Source: REEB481 sp039796915 (GTDB lineage: Bacteria; Bacteroidota; Bacteroidia; NS11-12g; UBA955). Taken from it: a stretch of 8,685 bases of DNA. Numbering within the stretch: position 1 is the stretch's first letter; each line of letters opens with the position of its first letter. Positions 1 to 6,308 of the stretch are shown here, piece after piece. The stretch covers positions 1-8,685 of the forward strand of contig JBDKIU010000057.1 in the NCBI GenBank assembly GCA_039796915.1. Direction: 5' to 3'. Below the pieces are notes generated by a model. That model was not told the DNA's origin, searched no databases, and saw nothing but the letters and a program-made list of their open reading frames with translations. A program made the position numbers and the translations under genes.

Positions 1-198
1 TTCTGCCGGCGCGCAGCTCAGCACATCCGGGTAATGCAATCGGCCTACATAAAGCAAACGGGGCTGCCAGCGAAGCAAGGGAGGAAGCAGCAGGCGCAAG
101 GGACCGCGAAGCAATTGGCGCAGCCCGGAAAGATCCAACGGAACCACACTGTATTCCGGAACAGAAGCTCCCAGGCTGCCTCGGGAAAAAGCACCCAT
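1..198 (-). CDS. Partial hypothetical protein, N-terminal 66 residues, divergent from the M49 peptidase gene
   Basis: A leftward reading frame runs without a stop from an ATG at 198-196 to the window edge, giving 66 residues that begin MGAFSRGSLGASVPEY and go on to a Leu/Arg/Pro-rich stretch and the segment PRLLYVGRLHYPDVLSC (residues 46-62). The frame is open back to about 378, where an in-frame TAA lies at 381-379. GTG at 228-226 is therefore an alternative start, and it would add 10 residues (VSKQIHSAGA). I prefer the ATG only because it is the first ATG in the frame; there is no clear ribosome binding site. The other two leftward frames read as Cys/Phe- or Ser/Ala-rich low-quality protein, and the rightward frame here is Gln-rich and looks like a shadow. 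I do not recognise the family: there is no signal peptide and no motif I can name. It could also be a chance open frame in GC-rich DNA. Confidence 0.42.
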   Translation of the reverse strand, partial: MGAFSRGSLGASVPEYSVVPLDLSGLRQLLRGPLRLLLPPLLRWQPRLLYVGRLHYPDVLSCAPAE

Positions 199-417
199 GG
201 CGCCGGCGCTGTGGATTTGCTTGCTCACCCGCTTTTTTGAAACGTGCGATGGTTCGGCACTTGTGCTGCCTGCTACCCGATTCACTGCAACTGCTTTACA
301 ACAAAACAACGGGAATGCAACCGCCCAAGGGCACCGATTGTTTTTGGCAGCAGCAGATATCAGACGAACTTTCAACAGTTACACACAAAAAAACAGGAAT
401 AAACCAACACATTCCCT

Positions 418-425
418 GAACTTTG
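418..425 (+). promoter_or_regulatory. Weak candidate -7 element ahead of the M49-Prc pair
   Basis: GAACTTTG differs from the Bacteroidota -7 consensus TAnnTTTG only at the first base and ends 15 bases before the ATG of the M49 gene, which would leave a very short leader. No TTTG or TTG element lies about 19-20 bases upstream, where the -33 box is expected. The rest of the gap between the two divergent genes (199-440) has an A-rich tract around 384-402 and a 10-bp palindrome at 200-209, but no better promoter. The protease pair needs a promoter somewhere here, yet this one is only a guess. Confidence 0.2.
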
Positions 426-440
426 GCGTTTTAACCCTGC

Positions 441-2093
441 ATGAATCCTCAGAAACTCTTCAAGTACACCCTGCTCGCAGGTATGACCTTGTTGCCGGCG
501 TTGGCAGTTCATTCGCAATGCGATCCCACGCCCGGGTTTGATGCCGCCAAAGCACTGGGACGCTACAGCAAAGTAAGCCTGCACGCTGACCTGAGCAAGT
601 TCAACGAGGCGGAACGCGAAGCCCTGAGTATGCTCGTGGGCGCAGCCAAACAGGCCGACGACATCTTCTGGAAACAAGCCTTTGGCGACCGCAACAGCCT
701 GCTTGCAGCGTGCAAAGATTCATTCATGCAGGGTTACATCCGCCTGAACTACGGCCCCTGGGACCGACTCAACGACGACCAGCCCTTTGTTTCCGGTTAC
801 GGCGCTAAACCTCCGGGATCAGGCTTGTATCCGGCCACCCTGAGCAAAGAAGAGTTCAACAAGCTCGAACAACCGCTGAAAAACAGTCCGTATTCCATCC
901 TGCAGCGCGATGACTTCGGTCGGGTTCAGGTCATTCCTTATACCGAAGCCTACGCAACCGAATTGCGCTACATGACCGAACAAATGTTGCACGCGGCCAA
1001 TGCCCTGCAGGGCAGCGATCCGGAATTCAGCGTGTACCTGCGCCTGCGCGCCAACGATTTGCTGAGCGGCAACTTCGACAACAGCGACCGCTACTGGCTC
1101 ACCATGAGGGAAAATAAATTCGACCTGATTATTGGGCCCATCGAAAATTATGAAGACAAGCTCTTGGGCATTAAAACGGCTTTTGAAGCGTATGTGATGG
1201 TGAGGGACCAGGAATGGAGCCGGCGCCTGGAAAAATACACGGCCATGTTGCCCTGGCTACAGGAACAACTGCCCGCCGATGCCAAATACAAGCAGGAAAA
1301 AGTAGGAAACAGCAACAGCCAGCTGGCGGTTTTTGATGCTTTATTCTATGCCGGCGATTGCAATGCAGGCAGTAAAACCATAGCAGTAAACCTGCCCAAC
1401 GACGAGCGCATCCAGCAGGAACTTGGTACCCGGCGCACCCAAATCCGGAATGTGATGCAGGCTAAATTCGACCGCATGGTTTTGCCCATCAGCACTGTGC
1501 TCATCCACAAAAAACAACGCAGCCATGTTACCTTCAACGCCTTCTTTTCCAATGTGATGTTTCATGAAGTGGCACACGGACTGGGTGTAAAAAACACCAT
1601 CGACGGAACCAAAACTGTTCGTGAAGCATTGGGCGCTACCTATTCAGCCATCGAAGAATGCAAAGCCGATGTGCTCGGTTTGTACATGGTAACACAATTG
1701 CTGGAACAGGGCAGCCTGACCGAAGGCAGCCTGGAGGATTATTACGTAACCTTCGTATCCAGCATTTTCCGTTCCGTGCGTTTCGGCGCATCCAGCGCGC
1801 ATGGGAAGGCCAATATGATTACCTTTAACCACCTGCTGGAACGCGGTGGCATCAGCCGCGATGCTTCCGGAACATACAAAGTGAATGTGAAGCAAATGCG
1901 TCAGGCTGTTTATGAACTGGCAGGGCTTTTGCTACAAATACAGGGCGATGGCGCTCAGACAGCCTCCAACAACTTGTTGCAAAACAAAGGAATTATTGGA
2001 GCGCCCCTGAAGGAAGACCTGAACAGATTAGAACAAAACAACATCCCCGTTGATATTTATTTCGAACAAGGAAACAACCGCACCGGTAACTAA
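441..2093 (+). CDS. Exported M49-family (dipeptidyl-peptidase III-like) zinc metallopeptidase
   Basis: This 550-residue protein is a zinc peptidase of family M49, whose characterised members release dipeptides from the N-terminus of short peptides. The zinc motif HEVAHG begins at H375 (H375, H379 and catalytic E376), and the third ligand is probably E406 in EECKAD (405-410), matching the EECRAE box of DPP III. Two further blocks resemble the family: IGPIENYEDK (231-240, compare GFIESYRD) and AVNLPNDERIQ (315-325). Residues 1-25 form a signal peptide (K5, hydrophobic core, probable cut after AVHS). C27 follows, but HSQC is not a good lipobox, so the protein is probably soluble in the periplasm, whereas classical DPP III is cytosolic. 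It is shorter than the roughly 650-740 residues of classical members and has the pentapeptide HEXXH instead of HEXXGH. The ATG at 441 is chosen because it directly precedes the signal peptide. The gene ends 3 bp before the Prc gene, so the two are probably co-transcribed. Family assignment is firm; actual dipeptidase activity is inferred. Confidence 0.88.
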   Translation: MNPQKLFKYTLLAGMTLLPALAVHSQCDPTPGFDAAKALGRYSKVSLHADLSKFNEAEREALSMLVGAAKQADDIFWKQAFGDRNSLLAACKDSFMQGYIRLNYGPWDRLNDDQPFVSGYGAKPPGSGLYPATLSKEEFNKLEQPLKNSPYSILQRDDFGRVQVIPYTEAYATELRYMTEQMLHAANALQGSDPEFSVYLRLRANDLLSGNFDNSDRYWLTMRENKFDLIIGPIENYEDKLLGIKTAFEAYVMVRDQEWSRRLEKYTAMLPWLQEQLPADAKYKQEKVGNSNSQLAVFDALFYAGDCNAGSKTIAVNLPNDERIQQELGTRRTQIRNVMQAKFDRMVLPISTVLIHKKQRSHVTFNAFFSNVMFHEVAHGLGVKNTIDGTKTVREALGATYSAIEECKADVLGLYMVTQLLEQGSLTEGSLEDYYVTFVSSIFRSVRFGASSAHGKANMITFNHLLERGGISRDASGTYKVNVKQMRQAVYELAGLLLQIQGDGAQTASNNLLQNKGIIGAPLKEDLNRLEQNNIPVDIYFEQGNNRTGN

Positions 2094-2096
2094 ACC

Positions 2097-4184
2097 ATGA
2101 AATCCAGAAACCTCATCACGCCCCTTTTCCCCATTGCACTGTTCAGCTTTCTTGTATTCTGCTCCAGCAAAAGACAAGGGGGTGAGTCGGAACTGCTGGA
2201 AGGTGTAATAGAACAACTGAACATCCATCATTACCAGCCCGCAAAACTAAATGATGAGCTGTCGGCGAAAATCTTCGATAACTTCCTGGAGAAGCTGGAC
2301 AATGAACGGCGTTTCTTCACCCAGCAGGATATGAAGCAGCTGGAACCCTTCCGCAACCAGCTGGATGACCAGATCAAACGCGGCAGCTATGCCTTTATGG
2401 ACAGCGCCTGGAACTTGTTCCAGCAGCGCATGAATCAGGCTGAAGCCCTTTATACCAGATTGCTGAAGACGCCCTTCCGCTTTGACCTTCAGGAAACCTG
2501 GAACTACGACAGCGAGCATCCTGTTTATGCCAAAGACGATAAAGAGTTCGAAGAAAACTGGCGCAAAGCGCTGAAGTTCAACATCCTGGAACGCAGCTAC
2601 CGCAAAGCGGAACAACAAAAAGAAGCCCTGCTGCGGAAGGATACCACGGTGAAAGAAGTTCCGGCAGACAGCCTCGAGGCCCGCGCCCGTGCCGAAGTGC
2701 TCAAAACCAACAACGACTGGTTCAAGCGCCTGCGCCGCATGAACCGCAAGGATAAGATTTCCTTCTACATCAACTCCATTACCGAACTGTACGATCCGCA
2801 TACCAACTTCTTCCCGCCGGCCGACAAACAAAACTTTGATATTGGCATGAGCGGAAAACTGGAAGGCATAGGCGCCACGCTGGTGGAACGCGACGGCTAC
2901 ATCAAAGTGGAACGCATTGTTCCCGGAAGCGCCAGCTACCGTCAGGGTGACCTGAAGGCCGGCGACCTGATCATTAAGGTGGCGCAGGGCAGCGGTGAAC
3001 CAGTTGACGTAGTGGGCATGGATATCGACGACGCCATCCAGCTGATCCGCGGCAAGAAAGGCACCGAAGTGCGCCTCACCGTGAAGAAGCCCGATGGCAG
3101 CATTAAGGTGGTTCCGATTGTACGTGATGTGGTGGTGATTGAAGAAGGTTTTGCCAAGAGTGCATTGACCGTTTTTGGCGGCAAAACCTTTGGTGTAATC
3201 AACCTTCCCAGCTTCTACGCCGATTTCAACGAACGTGGCGGCAGAAGTTCTGCTCAGGATGTTCGCCGCGAACTGTTTAAACTGCGCGACGCCGGCGTGC
3301 AGGGCATTGTGCTCGACCTGAGGAACAACGGCGGCGGCAGCCTGCGCGATGCCGTGGAAATGGCCGGTCTGTTTTTCAAGTCAGGGCCGGTGGTTCAGGT
3401 ACGCAACAGACAAGGCGATGTGGAAGTGCTGAGCGATTACGACGAACAGGTTGTATGGGATGGACCTTTGGTTATCCTCACCAATGCATTCAGTGCTTCG
3501 GCATCTGAAATTCTGGCCGCCGCCATGCAGGATTACCGCCGTGCAATCATCATCGGCAGCAAGTCTTCCTTTGGAAAAGGAACCGTTCAGACCTTCTTCA
3601 ACCTCGGCCCCGGCAATGTGTTCGACACCAGACAGAATGCCGGCATGGGTTCTGTGAAAGTGACCATTCAGAAGTTTTACCGCATCAATGGCGGAACCAC
3701 ACAACTGGTTGGCGTCACTCCCGATGTGGTGATTCCCGATGCCTACGACTTTATGGAAATGGGTGAAAAAGAACAGAAGTACGCGCTGCAGTTCGACAAG
3801 ATAAAAGCCGCAGCATATCAGCCATTTAACTACAGCAACCGCAATTCCCTGATCAGTGCTGCCAAAAGTCGCGTGGCTTCCAGCGCACATTACAAGCTGG
3901 TTCAGGAATATTCCACCGTGCTCGATCAGCGCCGTAAAGTCACCGAATACCCGCTGAGCCTCACGGCTTATGCTGCGCAGGAAAGCAAGCGAATTACCGA
4001 GAACAAGCGCTACAGCGATACGGCGTACAAGTCATCCCTGACAGAAATCCTGCCCCTGCAAACCGACATGGATGCCGTGCAGCAAGATGCAGCCAAAACA
4101 GCCCAACGCCGCGACTGGATGAAGCCCTATAAACGGGATGCCATGATGGAACAGGCCATTCTGCTGCTCAACGACTGGAAGTAA
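2097..4184 (+). CDS. prc: Tail-specific (C-terminal processing) serine protease Prc, family S41
   Basis: This is a Prc/Tsp-type protease, which in E. coli degrades or trims periplasmic proteins from their C-termini. It has 695 residues, close to E. coli Prc (about 680), with the full Prc order: helical N-terminal domain (about 30-230), PDZ (about 245-340, including GIGATLV and IVPGSASYRQGDLKAGD), S41 catalytic core (about 355-550) and a C-terminal DUF3340-like region (about 555-695). By alignment with the E. coli motif, the catalytic serine is S468 in FSASASEI (465-472), the lysine is K494 in FGKGTVQ (492-498), and D479 in AAAMQDY is the equivalent of the E. coli aspartate. The Ser-Lys spacing is 26 residues against 25 in E. 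coli, owing to one extra residue in GSKSSFGK. The leader is hydrophobic up to C22 (FLVFCSS). This suggests a lipoprotein, but Phe at -1 is atypical for a lipobox, so plain membrane anchoring is possible. The start lies 3 bp after the M49 stop (TAAACCATG), with no Shine-Dalgarno sequence, which points to one operon and perhaps coupling. Confidence 0.95.
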   Translation: MKSRNLITPLFPIALFSFLVFCSSKRQGGESELLEGVIEQLNIHHYQPAKLNDELSAKIFDNFLEKLDNERRFFTQQDMKQLEPFRNQLDDQIKRGSYAFMDSAWNLFQQRMNQAEALYTRLLKTPFRFDLQETWNYDSEHPVYAKDDKEFEENWRKALKFNILERSYRKAEQQKEALLRKDTTVKEVPADSLEARARAEVLKTNNDWFKRLRRMNRKDKISFYINSITELYDPHTNFFPPADKQNFDIGMSGKLEGIGATLVERDGYIKVERIVPGSASYRQGDLKAGDLIIKVAQGSGEPVDVVGMDIDDAIQLIRGKKGTEVRLTVKKPDGSIKVVPIVRDVVVIEEGFAKSALTVFGGKTFGVINLPSFYADFNERGGRSSAQDVRRELFKLRDAGVQGIVLDLRNNGGGSLRDAVEMAGLFFKSGPVVQVRNRQGDVEVLSDYDEQVVWDGPLVILTNAFSASASEILAAAMQDYRRAIIIGSKSSFGKGTVQTFFNLGPGNVFDTRQNAGMGSVKVTIQKFYRINGGTTQLVGVTPDVVIPDAYDFMEMGEKEQKYALQFDKIKAAAYQPFNYSNRNSLISAAKSRVASSAHYKLVQEYSTVLDQRRKVTEYPLSLTAYAAQESKRITENKRYSDTAYKSSLTEILPLQTDMDAVQQDAAKTAQRRDWMKPYKRDAMMEQAILLLNDWK

Positions 4185-4221
4185 TTCCTACGCCTTCCAT
4201 GTTGTGATGCGCGGGAAAATG

Positions 4222-4272
4222 AACCGCTGTTTTCTGAACGTGGCCTTCACCACCTGGTGTCATGCGGTTTTT
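4222..4272 (+). terminator. Weak candidate terminator after prc
   Basis: AACCGC (4222-4227) pairs with GCGGTT (4264-4269), and the right arm runs straight into TTT (4270-4272), giving GCGGTTTTTG. The loop of 36 bases is long for an intrinsic terminator but holds a small inner inverted repeat, CACCA (4248-4252) with TGGTG (4255-4259). A second inverted repeat in the same gap, CTTCACC (4245-4251) with GGTGAAG (4285-4291), could compete with it. A terminator makes sense here because a promoter follows at 4303, but the fold is not strong. Confidence 0.22.
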
Positions 4273-4302
4273 GTTGTGTACCCCGGTGAAGCTATTCTGA
4301 AC

Positions 4303-4310
4303 TAAATTTG
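4303..4310 (+). promoter_or_regulatory. Bacteroidota-type -7 promoter element ahead of the deacetylase gene
   Basis: TAAATTTG matches the TAnnTTTG -7 consensus of the Bacteroidota housekeeping sigma factor at every fixed base. It lies 24 bases before the ATG at 4335 and 30 before the ATG at 4341, so the transcript leader would be short and leaderless-like in having no Shine-Dalgarno sequence. The nearest TTTG/TTG sequences (4270-4276) are 26-29 bases upstream, farther than the usual 19-20, so no proper -33 box is present. The element overlaps a TTG triplet (4308-4310) in frame with the downstream gene, which argues against that TTG being the start codon. Confidence 0.5.
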
Positions 4311-4340
4311 AGGCCACTTCCCTCCCATTTGTTCATGCCT

Positions 4341-5195
4341 ATGAAAAACATTTTCTCCATTGACGTAGAAGACTGGTTCCACATCCTCGACCTGCCCAAC
4401 GCTCCTGATGTGGCAGAATGGAGCGCTAAAGAATCGAGGGTGGAAGACAACCTGAATCAAATTCTGGATGTGCTTGACGAGAAGAACATCAAAGCCACCC
4501 TGTTTGTGCTGGGCTGGGTTGGTGAACATTATCCCGAACTGATTCGTTCTGCGCACCGCCGCGGGCATGAAATCGCCAGCCACGGTTATGCGCATCAGCT
4601 GGTGTACGGCATGACGCCTGAAGCTTTTTATGAGGATGTGGTGAAGGCAAAGAACATCCTGGAATCCATCACCGGAACACCTGTACTGGGCTATCGGGCG
4701 CCTGGATTTTCGATTACCCCTGAAACTCCCTGGGCCTTTGAAATGCTGGTGAAAGCCGGATATAAATACGATTCTTCCATCTTTCCTACCGAACGCGCCC
4801 ATGGCGGATACGCGGGTGCCGATGTCAATCCACACAAAATCCAGACGGCAGCGGGCGAATTGCTCGAATTTCCCATCAGCGTAGCGCCATTGGGACCTTC
4901 CACTTTTTGCTTCTTCGGCGGTGGTTACTTCCGTCTGTTTCCCTGGTTTATGATTAAAAACCGTTCACGCCTGCTCAACAAAGCCGGCCGTCCGGTGATT
5001 TACTACCTGCATCCCAGAGAAATTGACCCTACACATCCGAGGATGCCTATGAGTGCTGTGCGCCGCTTTAAATCGTACGTAAACCTGCACGGAACAAAGG
5101 CCAAGCTGCAGAAGCTGGTTCACGACCAGGAACTGGTTTCGTTCCAGTCGTGGATGAAAAATGCACCGGAGTTTTCAGCCTTGCTGGCTTCCTAA
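4341..5195 (+). CDS. Polysaccharide deacetylase, NodB-homology plus DUF3473 (XrtA-system type)
   Basis: The 284-residue protein belongs to carbohydrate esterase family 4, which removes acetyl groups from N-acetylated sugars in polysaccharides with a bound metal. Numbering from MKNIFSIDVEDW, the NodB motifs are all present: the acidic motif SIDVEDWFH (D8, D11), metal motif SHGYAH (H81, H85), GYRAPGFS (R119), YDSS (D144) and the late histidine in YYLHP (H224). GGGYFRLFP (193-201) and the region up to the end match the DUF3473 tail found in deacetylases of exosortase A (XrtA/PEP-CTERM) exopolysaccharide loci. No signal peptide is seen, as is usual for this subgroup. ATG 4335 (two residues longer, MPM) is equally possible. 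A longer TTG start at 4308 overlaps the promoter and adds only MRPLPSHLF, so I reject it. The GNAT gene starts 9 bp downstream, so they probably form a two-gene operon acting on an exported or surface polysaccharide. The catalytic residues look intact; the substrate is unknown. Confidence 0.93.
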   Translation: MKNIFSIDVEDWFHILDLPNAPDVAEWSAKESRVEDNLNQILDVLDEKNIKATLFVLGWVGEHYPELIRSAHRRGHEIASHGYAHQLVYGMTPEAFYEDVVKAKNILESITGTPVLGYRAPGFSITPETPWAFEMLVKAGYKYDSSIFPTERAHGGYAGADVNPHKIQTAAGELLEFPISVAPLGPSTFCFFGGGYFRLFPWFMIKNRSRLLNKAGRPVIYYLHPREIDPTHPRMPMSAVRRFKSYVNLHGTKAKLQKLVHDQELVSFQSWMKNAPEFSALLAS

Positions 5196-5204
5196 CATCA
5201 GGCC

Positions 5205-6281
5205 ATGAGCAGCGAAGAGATTCGTTACAGACCTTACCGCAAGGGCGACGAGACGCAGATTCTTCAATTGTTTCATGAAGTGTTCGGCCCCGGTTACACG
5301 GCCGAACTCTGGAACTGGCAATTCGCTTTGAACCCGTTTGGCGGCCCCTTGGTTTGGCTGGCTGAAGATGCACAAGGACGACTCGCCGGACATTATTGCC
5401 TGATTCCGGTTCCGTTTTACGAAGATGGAACCGCACAAACAGCTGCGTTTTCTATCCTGAGTATGGTGCATCCCGATTTCCAACGCCGGGGGATTCTGAA
5501 AAAACTCGCCCAGCACTGCGATGCGCAACTGAAGGAAGATCATATCTATTCCAACCTGACGTTCCTGAACGACAATTCATTGCCGGTGTACACCAAAACC
5601 TTCGGCTGGAAGCGTCTGTTCGACCTACTGCCGGCTTATTTCACCGTACTGAACGCAGCTGAGTTGTTCAAGAAATACACGCAGCATAAAACCTTGTGCC
5701 GGGTTTTAGGTGCCGGTGCCGGATTGGGGTTTGGTTTGTTCACCGCTTTTTCGAAGCGTCGTGTACCCAAAAACACCTTTATCATCCAGGAAGTTTCGGA
5801 GTTTGATGCACGTTTTGACGCGCTCTGGGACCGTTTCAAAAGCCAGATTCATTCAGGAACCGTGCGCAACCGCGCATATTTAACCTGGCGCTATACCCAA
5901 AATCCACGCCCTTACCGCATTTTTACCGCTGTTGACCAAGGCGAACTGCATGGCTTTGTGGTCATTCGGGAAGAAGTGAAATTCGGCATCCGCATGGGCT
6001 ACATCGCCGACGTGCTGTTCACCGAAGAGCTGGCAGGACGTGTGCTGCTCGAAGAAGCAATGACCGTTTTGCGCAAAGCCGGCTGCGGTATGGTCAGCGC
6101 TTTAGCTTCAGCACCTGAATCGCTTCCATTGACGCTCAGACACAGCGGATTTCTTCCTTTGCCCAAATTCCTCATGCCACACGGCATCCACTTTTGTGTG
6201 CGCAGTCTGAATACCGCACAGCCGTTTCACATCCGGAAAGAAGGTTTGCACCTCAGCTGGTCAGACCACGATGTGGTATAA
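5205..6281 (+). CDS. GNAT-family N-acyltransferase, two-part, linked to polysaccharide deacetylase
   Basis: A 358-residue cytoplasmic protein with no signal peptide. The first half is a GNAT fold: RYRPYRKGDETQILQLF (7-23) is the usual first strand and helix, SILSMVHPDFQRRGILKKL (83-101) is motif A with the acetyl-CoA-binding loop Q93-R-R-G-I-L98, and FLNDNSLPVYTKTFGWK (120-136) is the region after it. The second half (about 195-330) resembles another GNAT-like domain and starts with YLTWRYTQNPRPYRIF (225-240), a W-R-Y...P...Y block I associate with GNATs in polysaccharide loci. GNATs transfer an acyl group from acyl-CoA to an amine. Here the acceptor could be an amino sugar, with the neighbouring deacetylase acting on the same polymer, but that is inference from context. 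It starts 9 bp after the deacetylase stop. Eis-like GNAT_9 proteins are a possible alternative family. Confidence 0.82.
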   Translation: MSSEEIRYRPYRKGDETQILQLFHEVFGPGYTAELWNWQFALNPFGGPLVWLAEDAQGRLAGHYCLIPVPFYEDGTAQTAAFSILSMVHPDFQRRGILKKLAQHCDAQLKEDHIYSNLTFLNDNSLPVYTKTFGWKRLFDLLPAYFTVLNAAELFKKYTQHKTLCRVLGAGAGLGFGLFTAFSKRRVPKNTFIIQEVSEFDARFDALWDRFKSQIHSGTVRNRAYLTWRYTQNPRPYRIFTAVDQGELHGFVVIREEVKFGIRMGYIADVLFTEELAGRVLLEEAMTVLRKAGCGMVSALASAPESLPLTLRHSGFLPLPKFLMPHGIHFCVRSLNTAQPFHIRKEGLHLSWSDHDVV

Positions 6282-6308
6282 CCCGAAGTGCTTGCTCAGG
6301 TATTGAGC
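6265..6308. terminator. Two small hairpins at the convergent junction, possible two-way terminator
   Basis: The GNAT and DUF5916 genes converge with 14 bp between their stop codons. ACCAC-GAT-GTGGT (6265-6277) lies at the end of the GNAT gene, and GCTCA-GGTAT-TGAGC (6294-6308) spans the stop codon of the DUF5916 gene. Both have 5-bp perfect stems with short loops. Neither is followed by a T-run on either strand, so termination by them is speculative, and read-through or Rho-dependent ending is as likely. Confidence 0.15.

Noticed and set aside
200..209. Perfect 10-bp palindrome GCGCCGGCGC
   Set aside because: It is short and wholly G/C in GC-rich DNA, occurs once, and shows no link to a known operator type.
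34..541. Rightward open frames at 34-240, 197-541 and 237-419
   Set aside because: The first is Gln/Ala/Lys-rich and opposite a more protein-like leftward frame. The other two cover the intergenic region or overlap the signal peptide of the M49 gene, with no motifs.
2247..3890. Leftward open frames opposite prc (2247-2831, 2942-3202, 3381-3890)
   Set aside because: They are shadows of a gene whose PDZ and S41 motifs span these positions, and no domain is visible in them.
4308..4340. TTG start for the deacetylase gene, adding nine or more residues
   Set aside because: The TTG lies inside the TAAATTTG promoter element, and the added residues precede the conserved start MKNIFSIDVEDW.
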